The translations under genes and the position numbers were made by a program. Under the pieces are notes generated by a model that worked only from the letters and a program-made list of their open reading frames with translations, was not told the DNA's origin and made no database searches. A stretch of 64,000 nucleotides of DNA from JAIVGV01 sp036389335 (GTDB taxonomy: Bacteria; Acidobacteriota; Blastocatellia; Pyrinomonadales; Pyrinomonadaceae): the NCBI GenBank assembly GCA_036389335.1, contig DASVQC010000050.1, positions 1 to 64,000 on the forward strand, in the 5' to 3' direction. Positions 18,655 through 27,745 of the stretch are shown in pieces. Every line of letters begins with the position of its first letter. Within the stretch, counting starts at the first letter, position 1.

Positions 18655-20583
18655 TCACCGGCGCAGCGAAGATCGTCGCCCGACGCGCTGCTCTTCGAGG
18701 ACGCTGATCGACTCCTTGACGCGGGTGTAGATGCCGTCGGCGTCGAGCCCGTACTTGGCGAGGAGGAGCTTGGCGTCGCCGTGCGTGACCCAGCGGTCGG
18801 GCACGCCCATGCGCACGACCCGCACCCTGTCCTGCAAGCCGTTCTCTTCCAGCAGCTCCAAGACCGCCGAGCCGAAGCCGCCCGCGAGGTACGCCTCTTC
18901 GACCGTCACGATCAGACGCTTCGTGCGCGCGAGCGCGAGCAGGAGCCCCGCGTCGAGCGGCTTGACGAAGCGCGCGTTGACGACCGTCGCCTCCACCCCG
19001 TCCCGCGAAAGCTGCTCGGCGGCTTGCAGCGCCGGGTGAACCATCGAGCCGTAGGCGACTATCGCCACCCCGCTCCCCGCGTCGCGCAGAATCTCGGCCT
19101 TGCCGATCTCTAACAACTGCGGCTCGCGCTCGACGTCCGCGCCCGCGCCGCCCCCGCGCGGGTAGCGCATCGCGGCGGGCCCCTCGTGCGCGAGCATGGT
19201 CGCCATCATGTCGCGCATCTCGCCCTCGTCCTTCGGGGCCATCGCGACGAGGTTCGGCACGCCGCGCAGGTACGCGATGTCGAGGAGGCCGTGGTGCGTC
19301 GGCCCGTCGCCGCCCGCGATGCCGCCGCGGTCGAGGCAGAACTTGACGTTCAGGTTCTGCAAGCACACGTCGTGGACGATCTGATCGAAGGCGCGCTGGA
19401 GGAACGTCGAGTAGATGGCGCAGACGGGCTTGAGCCCCTCGGTCGAGAGCCCGGCGGCGAAGGTGACGCAGTGCTGCTCGGCTATGCCGACGTCGAACGA
19501 TCTTTCGGGAAACTTCTTGAGCGCCTGATCGATGCCCGTCCCGTCCGGCATCGCGGCGGTCAGCGCGACGACCGACTCGTCGCGCGCCATCAGCTCGCAC
19601 AGGGTCTTGCCGAAGACGGCGGTGTAGGTGGGCGGCTGCGGCTTCGCGGGCATGGGCATCGCGCCCGTCTTCGGATCGAAGGGGCCGGTGGCGTGCCACG
19701 CGTAGTAGTTCTTCTCGCGCGCCGGAAAGCCCTTGCCCTTCGTCGTCAGCACGTGGACGATGACGGGCGAGTCCTTGATCTGCTTCGCCTCCTCGAAGGC
19801 GCGCACGAGCGAGAGCGGATCGTGCCCGTCCACGTAGCCGATGTACTTGAAGCCCAGCTCGTTGACGAGCGCGCCGGGCAGAACCGCCGCCGCGATGGCG
19901 TCCTTGAAAGTCTTGGCGGCGTGGTGGAGCCTCTCGCCGACCGTCGGCACGGAGCGCAGCGCCTCGCCCACCTCGTCCTTGAAGCGGTGGTAGCCGTGCG
20001 CCTCGCGGATGCGGTTCAGGTAGCCGGTGAGCGCGCCGACCGCCGGGGCGATAGACATCTCGTTGTCGTTGAGGACGACGACGAGGCGCGTCTTCAAGTG
20101 GCCCGCCTGATTCACGGCCTCCATCGCCATCCCGCCCGCGAGCGACGAGTCGCCGATGACGGCGGCGACGTGATGGTGCTCGCCGCGGCGGTCGCGCGCG
20201 ATGGCCATGCCGAGCGCGGCGGAGAGCGACGTCGAGGCGTGGCCCGCGCCGAAGGTGTCGTACTCCGACTCGTCGCGCTTGAGGAAGCCGCTCAGCCCGT
20301 CGTACTGCTTGATGGTCGGGAACTGGTCGCGCCTGCCGGTCAGAATCTTGTGCGCGTAAGCCTGATGGCCCACGTCCCAGACGAGGCGGTCGCGCGGCGT
20401 CTCGAAGGCGTAGTGGAGCGCCACAGCGATCTCGACCGCGCCGAGGCTCGCGCCGGTGTGGCCGCCGATGCGCGCGCAGGTGTCGATGATGTACTGGCGG
20501 ATGTCGTCCGCCACTTCGCGCAGTTGCTCCGGCTTCAGGCGGCGCAAGTCTTCCGGGCTGTCGATCTGTGGTAAGAGGCTCAT
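18655..20583 (-). CDS. dxs: 1-deoxy-D-xylulose-5-phosphate synthase
   Basis: A 642-residue thiamine-diphosphate enzyme that condenses pyruvate with glyceraldehyde 3-phosphate, the first step of the MEP isoprenoid pathway. Seen: 'WDVGHQAYAHKILTGR', the TPP/Mg motif 'GDSSLAGGMAMEAVNQAG' with NDNEMS (about 144-178), 'GYVDGHDP', the transketolase-like centre 'EQHCVTFAAGLS', and 'MRYPRGGG'. The frame is open 47 codons further upstream, but that part reads through the inverted repeat at 20661-20756. I place the start at ATG 20583, which begins the normal 'MSLLPQIDSPEDLRRL'. The pathway supplies undecaprenyl carrier for the downstream polysaccharide locus. Confidence 0.95.
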   Translation of the reverse strand: MSLLPQIDSPEDLRRLKPEQLREVADDIRQYIIDTCARIGGHTGASLGAVEIAVALHYAFETPRDRLVWDVGHQAYAHKILTGRRDQFPTIKQYDGLSGFLKRDESEYDTFGAGHASTSLSAALGMAIARDRRGEHHHVAAVIGDSSLAGGMAMEAVNQAGHLKTRLVVVLNDNEMSIAPAVGALTGYLNRIREAHGYHRFKDEVGEALRSVPTVGERLHHAAKTFKDAIAAAVLPGALVNELGFKYIGYVDGHDPLSLVRAFEEAKQIKDSPVIVHVLTTKGKGFPAREKNYYAWHATGPFDPKTGAMPMPAKPQPPTYTAVFGKTLCELMARDESVVALTAAMPDGTGIDQALKKFPERSFDVGIAEQHCVTFAAGLSTEGLKPVCAIYSTFLQRAFDQIVHDVCLQNLNVKFCLDRGGIAGGDGPTHHGLLDIAYLRGVPNLVAMAPKDEGEMRDMMATMLAHEGPAAMRYPRGGGAGADVEREPQLLEIGKAEILRDAGSGVAIVAYGSMVHPALQAAEQLSRDGVEATVVNARFVKPLDAGLLLALARTKRLIVTVEEAYLAGGFGSAVLELLEENGLQDRVRVVRMGVPDRWVTHGDAKLLLAKYGLDADGIYTRVKESISVLEEQRVGRRSSLRR

Positions 20584-20660
20584 CGCGCGCGATTGTAGCG
20601 CGATTGCGGCCCCCCGCGCACGCCCCGAAAGAATTTGGCAGTGTCCTGATTTAAATTCTG

Positions 20661-20756
20661 CTCTGTGCGTCTTCCGTGTCCTCTGTGTCTCCGTGGTGAG
20701 GTAAGGATCGTAAGCACTCACCACAGAGGCGCGGAGGACACGGGGGCGGCACAGAG
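20661..20756. repeat. Inverted repeat, CACCACAGAGG family (copy 2)
   Basis: Left arm 20661-20700 (ending TCTCCGTGGTGAG), centre 20701-20716, right arm 20717-20756 (starting CTCACCACAGAGG). The centre matches that of copy 1 at 1964-2061 in inverted orientation. It lies in the divergent gap between dxs and the Spy-like gene. The rest of that gap (20757-20945) is GC-rich and holds only the AGGAGA ribosome site of the next gene. Confidence 0.85.
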
Positions 20757-20945
20757 GAAAGCTCTAATCAGGTCACTACTAATAATTTCTCCGGGCGGCC
20801 CCGCGCCCGAAAGTTTTCCCGACTTTCGCGCCGCGGCGCGCGTCTAAGCTCGCGTGGGGCCTTGGCCGGGCGGCCCCGACGCGGATCGGTTTACCCCGCG
20901 CCCGGAGTCCCGCGGGAGATCGCTGACAAGGAGATTGATTAAAGA

Positions 20946-21524
20946 ATGAGACGCAATCTAACCAGAGCATCGCTGCTCCTCGCGCTCGCGGCGCTCTTCG
21001 CCGTCGCGGGCCTCGCGCGGCAGCAGCAGACGACCGCGCCGCAGTCCGAAGACAAGGCGGACGTCGAGCGCCGGATGCGGCGCGAGGGCCGCACGGATCG
21101 CATGGAGCGGGTGGGCCGCCGCGGCGGGCAGGCCGGCGAGGGCCGCGGCGGGCGCGCCGGGGCCGAGCGGCGAGAGCTGCGCCGCCTCAGCCTGACCGAC
21201 GCGCAGCGCCAGCAGATGCGCGAGATCGAGTCGCGCTACGCGCAGACGTTCCGCGCGCAGCGCGAGGAGATGCGTAAGCTCCGCGAGCTGCGACAGTCCG
21301 GCGGCACGCCGACGCCCGAACAGCGTGAGAGCGCGCGCCGGATGCGCGAGGAGATGCGCGCCGACGCCGACAAGATGCGCGGCGAAATCCAGAGCCTGCT
21401 CACGCCCGAGCAGCGCGAGCAGTTGCGCAAGGAGCGCGAAGAGATGAAGGCGCGGCGCGACGAGTTCAAGGCGCGCCGCACGCAGCGCAGGGGCGACGAC
21501 GCCGTCAAGCCGCCCGTCCAGTAG
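20946..21524 (+). CDS. Spy/CpxP-like periplasmic LTxxQ protein
   Basis: A 192-residue exported protein. A signal peptide covers about 1-24. The mature protein is almost entirely charged helix rich in Arg, Glu and Gln. Two LTxxQ motifs ('LTDAQRQQMREIESRY' at about 80 and 'LTPEQREQLRKEREEM' at about 155) are the signature of the Spy/CpxP/CnrX-like family, periplasmic chaperones or stress sensors that form long helical hairpins. A Gly/Arg-rich linker (about 50-72) precedes the helices. The AGGAGA ribosome site is well spaced. No partner kinase is adjacent. Confidence 0.8.
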   Translation: MRRNLTRASLLLALAALFAVAGLARQQQTTAPQSEDKADVERRMRREGRTDRMERVGRRGGQAGEGRGGRAGAERRELRRLSLTDAQRQQMREIESRYAQTFRAQREEMRKLRELRQSGGTPTPEQRESARRMREEMRADADKMRGEIQSLLTPEQREQLRKEREEMKARRDEFKARRTQRRGDDAVKPPVQ

Positions 21525-21573
21525 AGACGATCAAGAGTCGCCGCCCTCGTGGCGCGGCGGGTCGCGCGCGCGG

Positions 21574-21623
21574 AACGGCGCGGGCGGGGGCGATCAAAAT
21601 TGATCGCCCCCTCCCGCGCCGTT
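21574..21623. terminator. Strong bidirectional terminator hairpin
   Basis: Two 24-base arms (21574-21597 and 21600-21623) are reverse complements with one mismatch. The inner part is GGGGCGATCAA/TTGATCGCCCC around a two-base centre. It lies between the converging Spy-like and sugar-transferase genes. Confidence 0.8.
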
Positions 21624-21649
21624 TCGCGTTACGGGCGTCGAACGTCCCC

Positions 21650-23212
21650 TCAGTAAGCGTCGTCGCCGCGCAGCATCACGGGCAGGGTGCGCAGGATGAT
21701 CTTGAGGTCGAGCAGGAGAGACCAGTTCTCGATGTAGAAGAGATCGAGGCGCACCATCTCGTCGAACGAGAGGCGGTTGCGCCCCGACACCTGCCACAGC
21801 CCCGTCAGGCCCGGCTTCATGTCGAGGCGCTTGCGGTGCCACAGCTCGTAAGCCTCCACCTCGTAGGGTATCGGCGGTCGCGGCCCCACGATGCTCATGT
21901 CGCCGCGCAGCACGTTCAGGAGCTGCGGCAGCTCGTCCAGACTGAGGCGGCGCAGCACGCGCCCGACGCGCGTCACGCGCGGGTCGTCGCGCAGCTTGTA
22001 GACGGGGCGCGCGTCGTCGCCGAGGTTCGTGTCGGGCCTGCCCGCGATCAGCTTGCGCTGGTACTCGCGGTGCGCCGCGTCGTCCGAGTCGGCGCGCATC
22101 GTGCGGAACTTCAGAAACAGGAAGACGCGACCGTCCATGCCGACCCTCTCCTGCCGGTAGAAGATCGCGCCCTTCGAGTCGAGCTTGATGAGCAGCGCGA
22201 CGACGAGCCAGACGGGCGCGAGCAGGACGAGCGCGGACGCGGCCACGACCACGTCGAAGCCGCGCTTGGAGACGCGCGCCGCGCCGGGCAGGGGCTCGCG
22301 GAAGAGACGGATCATCGGCAGCGCGCCGATCTGGTCGATCTCGGTCTTGCGCGGCAGGAAGTTGAAGAGGCTCGGCGCGATGCGGAACTCGACGCCGCGG
22401 TTCCTGCCGACGCGCATCATCACGTCGAAGAGCAGCTCGCCCGGCACCTTCGGGTCGGTGATGATGACCTCGTTGGCCCGCGTCTCGCGGATCGCCTCGG
22501 CGAGCTGGCCGACGCCCGCGACCACCGGCACGCCCTCGTACTCTTCCGGCGCGCCCGCGCCGACCTCGCCGTTCTCGACGACGCCGATCACGCGGTAGCC
22601 GAGTTCGGGCCGCTCGCGCATCTCGCGTATGCAAGCCTGCGCCTCCGCGCCGCGCCCGACGACGAGCGTCGGGATCAGATTGATCCCGCGCCTGCGGAAC
22701 GCCGACTGCGCCGCGCGCGCGACCGAGCGCAGGAGCCCGAACGAGGCGAGGGCGAACGCGAAGTCGAGCGCGAAGACGGCGCGCGAGTAGGAGAAGGCGC
22801 GGAACTGCGTGCCGCCGCGGTAGAGGAACGCGACGGCGACGAGCAGCAGAGAGGCGACCGCCGTCGCCTTGAAGACGCGCGCCGCGTCGTCCACGTAAGA
22901 GAACTCGCCGCGCAGGCGGTAGAGGTCGTAGTAGGCGTTGGCGAGCAGCCGGAGCGGGACGACGAAGAGCAGCACCGCCGCGTAGGGCGCGAACCGCGCG
23001 CTCCAGCCCCACCCGCCGCCCGCGTGCGGCGCGGCGAAGACGCGCGAGCCCTCGCGCATCACGAACGCGCCCGCGAAACAGGCGAGCGAGGCCAAAGCGT
23101 CCGCCGCCACGAGCGAAGCGCGCGCCGCGGGCAGGGCCCACGCGGGCGCGCGCCCCTCCGCGCGCACCGCGCCGGCCTTCACGCCCAACCCGTCGATCCG
23201 TTCAACGCGCAT
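21650..23212 (-). CDS. Undecaprenyl-phosphate sugar phosphotransferase (polyprenyl PGT)
   Basis: A 520-residue WcaJ/CpsE-type initiating transferase that moves a sugar phosphate from a nucleotide sugar onto undecaprenyl phosphate, starting polysaccharide repeat-unit synthesis. Several hydrophobic helices lie in residues 25-160. A CoA-binding/NAD-like domain covers about 165-290 ('PTLVVGRGAEAQACI'). The catalytic bacterial sugar-transferase domain (about 310-520) contains 'FYRQERVGMDGRVF', 'KFRTMR', 'RRLSLDELPQLLNVLRGDMS', 'VGPRPP' and 'KPGLTGLWQVSGRN'. The Asp-Glu catalytic dyad (LDELPQ) is present. It is the first gene of the polysaccharide region and defines its orientation. Confidence 0.92.
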   Translation of the reverse strand: MRVERIDGLGVKAGAVRAEGRAPAWALPAARASLVAADALASLACFAGAFVMREGSRVFAAPHAGGGWGWSARFAPYAAVLLFVVPLRLLANAYYDLYRLRGEFSYVDDAARVFKATAVASLLLVAVAFLYRGGTQFRAFSYSRAVFALDFAFALASFGLLRSVARAAQSAFRRRGINLIPTLVVGRGAEAQACIREMRERPELGYRVIGVVENGEVGAGAPEEYEGVPVVAGVGQLAEAIRETRANEVIITDPKVPGELLFDVMMRVGRNRGVEFRIAPSLFNFLPRKTEIDQIGALPMIRLFREPLPGAARVSKRGFDVVVAASALVLLAPVWLVVALLIKLDSKGAIFYRQERVGMDGRVFLFLKFRTMRADSDDAAHREYQRKLIAGRPDTNLGDDARPVYKLRDDPRVTRVGRVLRRLSLDELPQLLNVLRGDMSIVGPRPPIPYEVEAYELWHRKRLDMKPGLTGLWQVSGRNRLSFDEMVRLDLFYIENWSLLLDLKIILRTLPVMLRGDDAY

Positions 23213-23220
23213 AACTAACA

Positions 23221-23305
23221 GCCGTGGCGGGTAAAACCGTAACGGGTAACAAGATTAAATCCTTCTTCCCCTCCTGTCACCTGTCACGGTTTACCGGCCA
23301 CGGCC
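23221..23305. repeat. Inverted repeat of GTGACGGGTAA-type units
   Basis: The left arm (23221-23250) has GTGGCGGGTAAAACCGTAAC and the right arm (23277-23305) has GTCACCTGTCACGG and TTACCGGCCAC. The same units (TGACGGGTGA, CCTGTCACC) recur in the element at 27746-27820. It lies between two minus-strand genes. Confidence 0.75.
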
Positions 23306-23321
23306 CTTCGCGGCCTGCCCT

Positions 23322-24347
23322 TCACGGCTCCAGTATCAAATCCGCAACTTGCGCGCGGACGTGCGGGGCGCGGCGCGCATCCGTCTCTCGCTTCGGTTCG
23401 AGCGGCAGCGCGTCGACGTCGGCGCGCGTGCGGAGGCGCGTGAGCCTGCCTTCGCCGACGAGCTGTTCGTCGACGGCGGCCCACGCGCCCGCGTAGATGG
23501 TGGCGGCGGGCGTGGCGAGCGCGGCGGCTTCGCGGTTCATCGTGCCGCCCGCGCTCACCACCAGATCGGCGGCTGAGACGAGCAGAGAGCCGTCGAGCGC
23601 GGACTGCGGCACGACGAATTTATCCGGCGCGAGGCGCGCGGCGAACTGTTCGCGCTGCGCCCGCCCGCGCGCGAGGAAGACCGTGCGCGCCCGCGGCTCC
23701 GACGAGAGCCGCGCGAGCAGCGCGTCGAACAGCTCGTTCTCGAAGCGGTGGTATAACGCCTCGCCGGCGGGCGGGCGCACGACGACGAGGACGCTCCCCG
23801 CGGTCGCGCCGAGCGAGCGGCGCAGCTCCGCGACCGCGCGCGGATCGGGCCTGTAGTCGGCGAGGTAAACGTCCTCCTTGAGGCCGTCGTAGCGGCGCAC
23901 CTTCGGGGCGCGCGCCCCGTGACGGCGCAGCGCGTCGCCGGGGAGCGCGCGGGGCACGACGACGCGCGAGGCGAGGCGGAAGGCGAGGTGGTTCGCGGGC
24001 TGGTGCTCGTAGTCCATCAGCGTCACGCTCTTCAGCCCGAGGGCGCGCGCCGCCACGATCTGCGAATACGAGTTGTGGCTGACAGCCGAGTCGAACGCGC
24101 GCCCGCGCGCCCAACGCAGCAACGCGAAGGCCCGCCCGAAGAGGTTCCCGGCCTTCCCCGCCAGCTCTCGCCCGCCGTGGCCGCCGATCACGGCGGGCGA
24201 CAGCCCGGCGGCGCGCGCCATCTCGACCGTCTGCGCGAAGTCGCGCGCCGTCCACTCGACCTCGTGCCCGCGCGCGGCGAACTCACCCGCGAGCGCGCGG
24301 AAGAACGGCACGTGCGGCGAGTTCGCGAGATCGATCCAAATTCTCAT
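23322..24347 (-). CDS. DUF354-type GT-B-fold protein
   Basis: A 341-residue protein of the DUF354 family, which shares the two-Rossmann GT-B fold of UDP-GlcNAc 2-epimerases and some glycosyltransferases. It opens with the family signature 'MRIWIDLANSPHVPFFRAL', continues with 'SHNSYSQIVAARALG' and 'LMDYEHQPANHLAF', and has 'GLKEDVYLADYRPDP'. The C-terminal half carries 'SAADLVVSAGGTMNREAAAL' (SAGGTMNREA), the nucleotide-sugar-binding type of motif. The activity has not been established for the family as far as I know. Its position between the initiating transferase and amidotransferase supports a role in surface polysaccharide assembly. Confidence 0.82.
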   Translation of the reverse strand: MRIWIDLANSPHVPFFRALAGEFAARGHEVEWTARDFAQTVEMARAAGLSPAVIGGHGGRELAGKAGNLFGRAFALLRWARGRAFDSAVSHNSYSQIVAARALGLKSVTLMDYEHQPANHLAFRLASRVVVPRALPGDALRRHGARAPKVRRYDGLKEDVYLADYRPDPRAVAELRRSLGATAGSVLVVVRPPAGEALYHRFENELFDALLARLSSEPRARTVFLARGRAQREQFAARLAPDKFVVPQSALDGSLLVSAADLVVSAGGTMNREAAALATPAATIYAGAWAAVDEQLVGEGRLTRLRTRADVDALPLEPKRETDARRAPHVRAQVADLILEP

Positions 24348-24358
24348 CGGGAGAAATT

Positions 24359-24492
24359 GTCAGTTGTCCTTTGTCAGTGGTCAGTAGTCCGTTGTCCGTT
24401 GTCAGTAGTCACTTGCCAGCTTCGCCTTTAGCTGGACGACTCGCTCGTCGTCGGCAATGGACTACTGACTACTGACTACTGACTACTGACAG
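24359..24492. repeat. Inverted repeat of GTCAGTAGTC-type units (copy 1)
   Basis: The left arm (24359-24412) is built of GTCAGTTGTCC, GTCAGTGGTCAGTAGTCC and similar units. The right arm (24459-24492) is four runs of ACTACTGACT. The middle (24413-24458) is non-repetitive. It fills the gap between the DUF354 gene and the next minus-strand gene, and its units match the element at 25670-25812. Confidence 0.8.
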
Positions 24493-24495
24493 CTT

Positions 24496-25716
24496 TTATT
24501 CCTCGCTCATCGTTTCCATCAGTCTCGCCAGTCCGTACATCATCCAGCCCTGCGACCAGCGCATGTAGGGCGTGCGGACGGTGTGCGTGCGTCGCCGCTG
24601 GTAGTAGAAGAAGCCGCGCGGGTCGCGCAGGTGTTCGACAGACCACGCCGCGATCCGGTTCGCCATCGGGAGCGCGTCAGCCGACAGGTCTGCGAGTTCG
24701 GCGAGGGCGACGAGCGCCGCGCCGGCGGAGTGTGCGTCCGCCGGGTAGTCGCTCCGGGGCGTGAACTTCGGGAAGCCGTCGGCGCGGAAAAAATTCGCGC
24801 GCCAGAAGTCGAAGCCGCGGCTGAGCGCCGCGGAAAACTCCTCGCGGCAGCCGTCGCAGGCGACGACGACGCGGGCGAGCGAGGTGAGGACGAAGGCGGT
24901 GTGGAAGTTGTCGGCCCACGACTGAAAACTCTCCGCGCCGTAGGCCCACGCGCCGTCGGCGCGCTGGCGGCGGACGACGTAGCGCGCCGCGCGCACGGCC
25001 TCGCGCTTCAACTCCTCGTCGCCCGCGCGCGCGCCGACCGCCGCGAGCGTCTCGGCGGCGAGCAGGCTCGCGTTGAAGACGCGCGCGGCGTCGAGCGGCG
25101 TGTAGCTGAAGCAGACCTCTTCGCCGGTCTCGCCGCCGCGGTTCAAGTCGCGCAGGATGAACTCGCACGCCTCGCGCGCGGGCGCGAAATAACTTTCGTC
25201 TCCGAGCGCCCGCGACGCTTCGACGAGGGCGCGCGCGGCGAAGGCCGTCGGCACGACCGCCGGCGTGCCGCGCGGGGCGAAGAAGGCGCGCCCCTGCCAG
25301 TCAAAGTTGTAGCCCCACGCCGCGCCGTGCGCCGTCTCGATGCGCGCGCCCACTAAATCATCGAGCAGGGAGCGCGCCTCGTCGCGCGCGGCCACACGGC
25401 TCTCGCCGCCGCAGGCGCGCGCGCGCGCGAGCCACGCGAGGGCGAAGAGCGCCGTGCCCTTCGGGTTCCGCCCCGGGGGCACGCGGGCCGGGCGGCGCAG
25501 GTTGACGGGCGAGCGTTTGAAGGCTTGCGTCCACGCGAGGCGCGCGAGGCGCGAGCGCCGGAGCGGCGTCGATTGGAAGAGGGCGCTGTTCAGCGCGTCG
25601 AACGGATCGTGCCCCGCGTAGTCGCGCGCGCGGCACCACGCCGCCAGCTCTTCGAAAGCGCGCTCGGGGGAGACTGTCAGTTGTCCGTCGTCCGTTGTCA
25701 GTTGCTTGTGGTTCAC
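24496..25716 (-). CDS. Alpha/alpha-barrel protein of polysaccharide loci, unknown activity
   Basis: A 406-residue, mostly helical protein with repeated hairpins and aromatic residues ('AWGYNFDWQGRAFFAPRGTP', 'WADNFHTAFVLTSLARVV', 'TPYMRWSQGWMMYGLARLM'). This resembles the (alpha/alpha)6 toroids of glycan-processing enzymes such as lyases, unsaturated glucuronyl hydrolases and C5-epimerases. No catalytic residues can be assigned confidently. Homologues sit in exopolysaccharide clusters. The only canonical start, ATG 25716, lies inside the flanking repeat, so residues 2-14 (HKQLTTDDGQLT) are repeat-encoded. Conserved sequence seems to begin around 'SPERAFEELAAWCRARDYAG'. The true start is therefore uncertain. 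Confidence 0.7.
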   Translation of the reverse strand: MNHKQLTTDDGQLTVSPERAFEELAAWCRARDYAGHDPFDALNSALFQSTPLRRSRLARLAWTQAFKRSPVNLRRPARVPPGRNPKGTALFALAWLARARACGGESRVAARDEARSLLDDLVGARIETAHGAAWGYNFDWQGRAFFAPRGTPAVVPTAFAARALVEASRALGDESYFAPAREACEFILRDLNRGGETGEEVCFSYTPLDAARVFNASLLAAETLAAVGARAGDEELKREAVRAARYVVRRQRADGAWAYGAESFQSWADNFHTAFVLTSLARVVVACDGCREEFSAALSRGFDFWRANFFRADGFPKFTPRSDYPADAHSAGAALVALAELADLSADALPMANRIAAWSVEHLRDPRGFFYYQRRRTHTVRTPYMRWSQGWMMYGLARLMETMSEE

Positions 25717-25812
25717 GGCTGAGATTTCAGAGGCGAAGTTAACGACGCGCTACTGACAACTGACTACTGACGACGGACAACTGACTACTGACTGCTGACT
25801 ACTGACTGCTGA
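25670..25812. repeat. Inverted repeat of GTCAGTAGTC-type units (copy 2)
   Basis: The left arm (25670-25707) holds GTCAGTTGTCCGTCGTCC and the right arm (25752-25812) holds six to seven ACTGACTACTGACG-type units. The left end overlaps the first codons of the 24496-25716 gene. The right end overlaps the last codons and stop of asnB at 25799. Confidence 0.82.
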
Positions 25813-27736
25813 GCGCGGAGTGCTCGATGCGGCGCGGCGTCTCGACGAAGCTCTCGTGCCAGAGCTCGAAGACGAGGAGCGTCCAGAGCAGCTTGCGGTG
25901 GTTGGCCTGCCCGCGCTCGTGCTCGTCTTGCAGGCGCGCGACGTAAGCCGGATCGAAGAGGCCGTGGCGGGCGAGGCGCGCGGGCGAGAGCAGGTCGCGC
26001 GCGAGCGGGCGCAAACGCCCTTTGAGCCACTCGGCGACCGGCACGCCGAAGCCCTTCTTCGGGCGGCGCGTGACGAAGGGCGGGACGAGCGGATCGATGG
26101 CCCGCTTCAGGATGTATTTCGTCGTCTTGCCGCGCAGCTTGAAGTCGGCGGGCAGCGACGCGGCGTACTCGACGACGCGGCGGTCGAGGAAAGGCGCGCG
26201 CACTTCGAGCGAGACCGACATGCTCGCGCGGTCGACTTTCGCGAGGATGTCTTCGGCGAGGTAGAGCTTCGTGTCGAGGTACTGCATCCGCTCGAAGAGT
26301 TCGGCGGCGTCGCACGAGTCGAAGAGCGAGCGCGCGGCGGCGTAGACGTCCGGGCGGGCCGCGCGCTCCGCCCCCGCGGTGAGCAGCCGCTCCTGCTCGC
26401 GCGGCGCGAAGGAGCCGAACCAGATGTGGTGGCGCGCCACGGGGTCGTCCGTCTCCATCCCGGCGACGAAGCGGCGGGCCTTGAAGTCGAACGAGAGGTT
26501 TTTCGTCTTGACGGGCAGGCGGCGGATGGCGGGCTCGACGAGCGCGCGCCGCAGGAGGCGGGGCACGCGCGAGTAGGCGCGCGCGACGCGGTGCCCGTAG
26601 TACATCGGGTAGCCGGCGAAGATTTCGTCGCCGCCGTCGCCCCCGAGCGCGACCGTCACGTGCTGGCGCGTGAAGCGGCAGAGCAGGTAGGTGGGGATGA
26701 GCGAGGGGTCGCTCAGCGGCTCGTCCATCCAGGAGCCGATCTCGCCGACGAGGTCTGCGGCGAGGTTCGCGCTCAGGCGCTCCTCGTGGTGATCCGTGCC
26801 GAGAAAATCCGCGACGCCGCGCGCGTAGGCCGACTCGTCGAAAGACTTTTCGGCGAACGAGATCGAGAAGGTCTTGACCGTCGCGGCGGAGGCGCTGACG
26901 GCGAGCGCGGCGACCGCCGAGGAATCGACGCCGCCCGAGAGCAGCACGCCGAGCGGCACGTCTGCGACGAGCCGCATCCTGACCGAGTCGGCCAGCAGCC
27001 CGCGCAGGCGCTCAGCCGCCTCGTCCTCGGTCGGCGCGTTCGCGGGCTTGCGGTAGCTCAAGTCCCAGTAGCGCCACGTCTCTACTTTCCCGTCTTCGAG
27101 CGTGAGCGCGTGGGCGGCGGGTAGTTTGTTGACGCCTTCGTAGATCGAGAGCGGCGCGGGGACGTAGTCGAAGGCGAGGTACTGCCGGAGCGCGTCGGGG
27201 TTGACGCCCGTCGTGACCGCGGGGTGCGCGAGCAGGACTTTCGGCTCGGAGGCGAAGAGGAGCTTGCCGCCGAACGTGCCCCAGTAGAGCGGCTTCTCGC
27301 CGAACGGATCGCGCGCGAGGAAGAGCCTGCGCCGCCGCGCGTCCCACAGCGCGAAGGCGAACATCCCGTTCAGGCGATCCAGCATCGCCGTGCCGAACTC
27401 CTCGTAGAGGTGCGGCAGCACTTCCGTGTCCGAAGCGGAGCGGAACGTGTGGCCCCGCGCTTCGAGTTCGGCGCGCAGCTCGCGGTAGTTGTAAATCTCT
27501 CCGTTGAGGATGACCGAGACGCGCCCGTCCTCGCTCACGGCGGGCTGCTCGCCCGTCTGCAGGTCGATGATAGCGAGACGGCGCATCCCCAGCGCGACGC
27601 CCTGCGCGGTCATCACCCCTTCGGAATCGGGGCCGCGGTGCACCATGCGGGCGCACATCGAGCGCAGCATCTCCGCCGCGCCGTCCTCGGTCGGCGCGTG
27701 CGCGTCCATGTAAGCCCATCCGGTAATGCCGCACAT
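25799..27736 (-). CDS. asnB: Glutamine-dependent asparagine synthase-type amidotransferase (paralogue 1)
   Basis: A 645-residue AsnB-family enzyme. Cys2 (MCGITGW) is the N-terminal nucleophile of the glutaminase domain (about 2-215, 'HRGPDSEGV', 'LNGEIYNYRELR'). The synthetase domain has the PP-loop 'LSGGVDSSAVAAL' near 262 and 'DEIFAGYPMYY'. Family members make asparagine or, in polysaccharide loci, amidate carboxyl groups such as uronic acids or protein side chains; the latter is my preference from context. The last residues 'HSALSSQ' and the stop codon are encoded by the inverted repeat at 25670-25812. Paralogues lie at 36912-38852 and 58619-60550. Confidence 0.9.
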   Translation of the reverse strand: MCGITGWAYMDAHAPTEDGAAEMLRSMCARMVHRGPDSEGVMTAQGVALGMRRLAIIDLQTGEQPAVSEDGRVSVILNGEIYNYRELRAELEARGHTFRSASDTEVLPHLYEEFGTAMLDRLNGMFAFALWDARRRRLFLARDPFGEKPLYWGTFGGKLLFASEPKVLLAHPAVTTGVNPDALRQYLAFDYVPAPLSIYEGVNKLPAAHALTLEDGKVETWRYWDLSYRKPANAPTEDEAAERLRGLLADSVRMRLVADVPLGVLLSGGVDSSAVAALAVSASAATVKTFSISFAEKSFDESAYARGVADFLGTDHHEERLSANLAADLVGEIGSWMDEPLSDPSLIPTYLLCRFTRQHVTVALGGDGGDEIFAGYPMYYGHRVARAYSRVPRLLRRALVEPAIRRLPVKTKNLSFDFKARRFVAGMETDDPVARHHIWFGSFAPREQERLLTAGAERAARPDVYAAARSLFDSCDAAELFERMQYLDTKLYLAEDILAKVDRASMSVSLEVRAPFLDRRVVEYAASLPADFKLRGKTTKYILKRAIDPLVPPFVTRRPKKGFGVPVAEWLKGRLRPLARDLLSPARLARHGLFDPAYVARLQDEHERGQANHRKLLWTLLVFELWHESFVETPRRIEHSALSSQ

Positions 27737-27745
27737 AACTTTTCG

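Noticed and set aside
20584..20724. N-terminal extension of dxs
   Set aside because: The extra 47 residues are translated from the inverted repeat and intergenic DNA; the normal Dxs start is at 20583.
24359..25812. CRISPR-like arrays of GTCAGTAGTC units
   Set aside because: Units are about 7-12 bases with no unique spacers of constant length, the arms are mutual reverse complements, and there are no cas genes.
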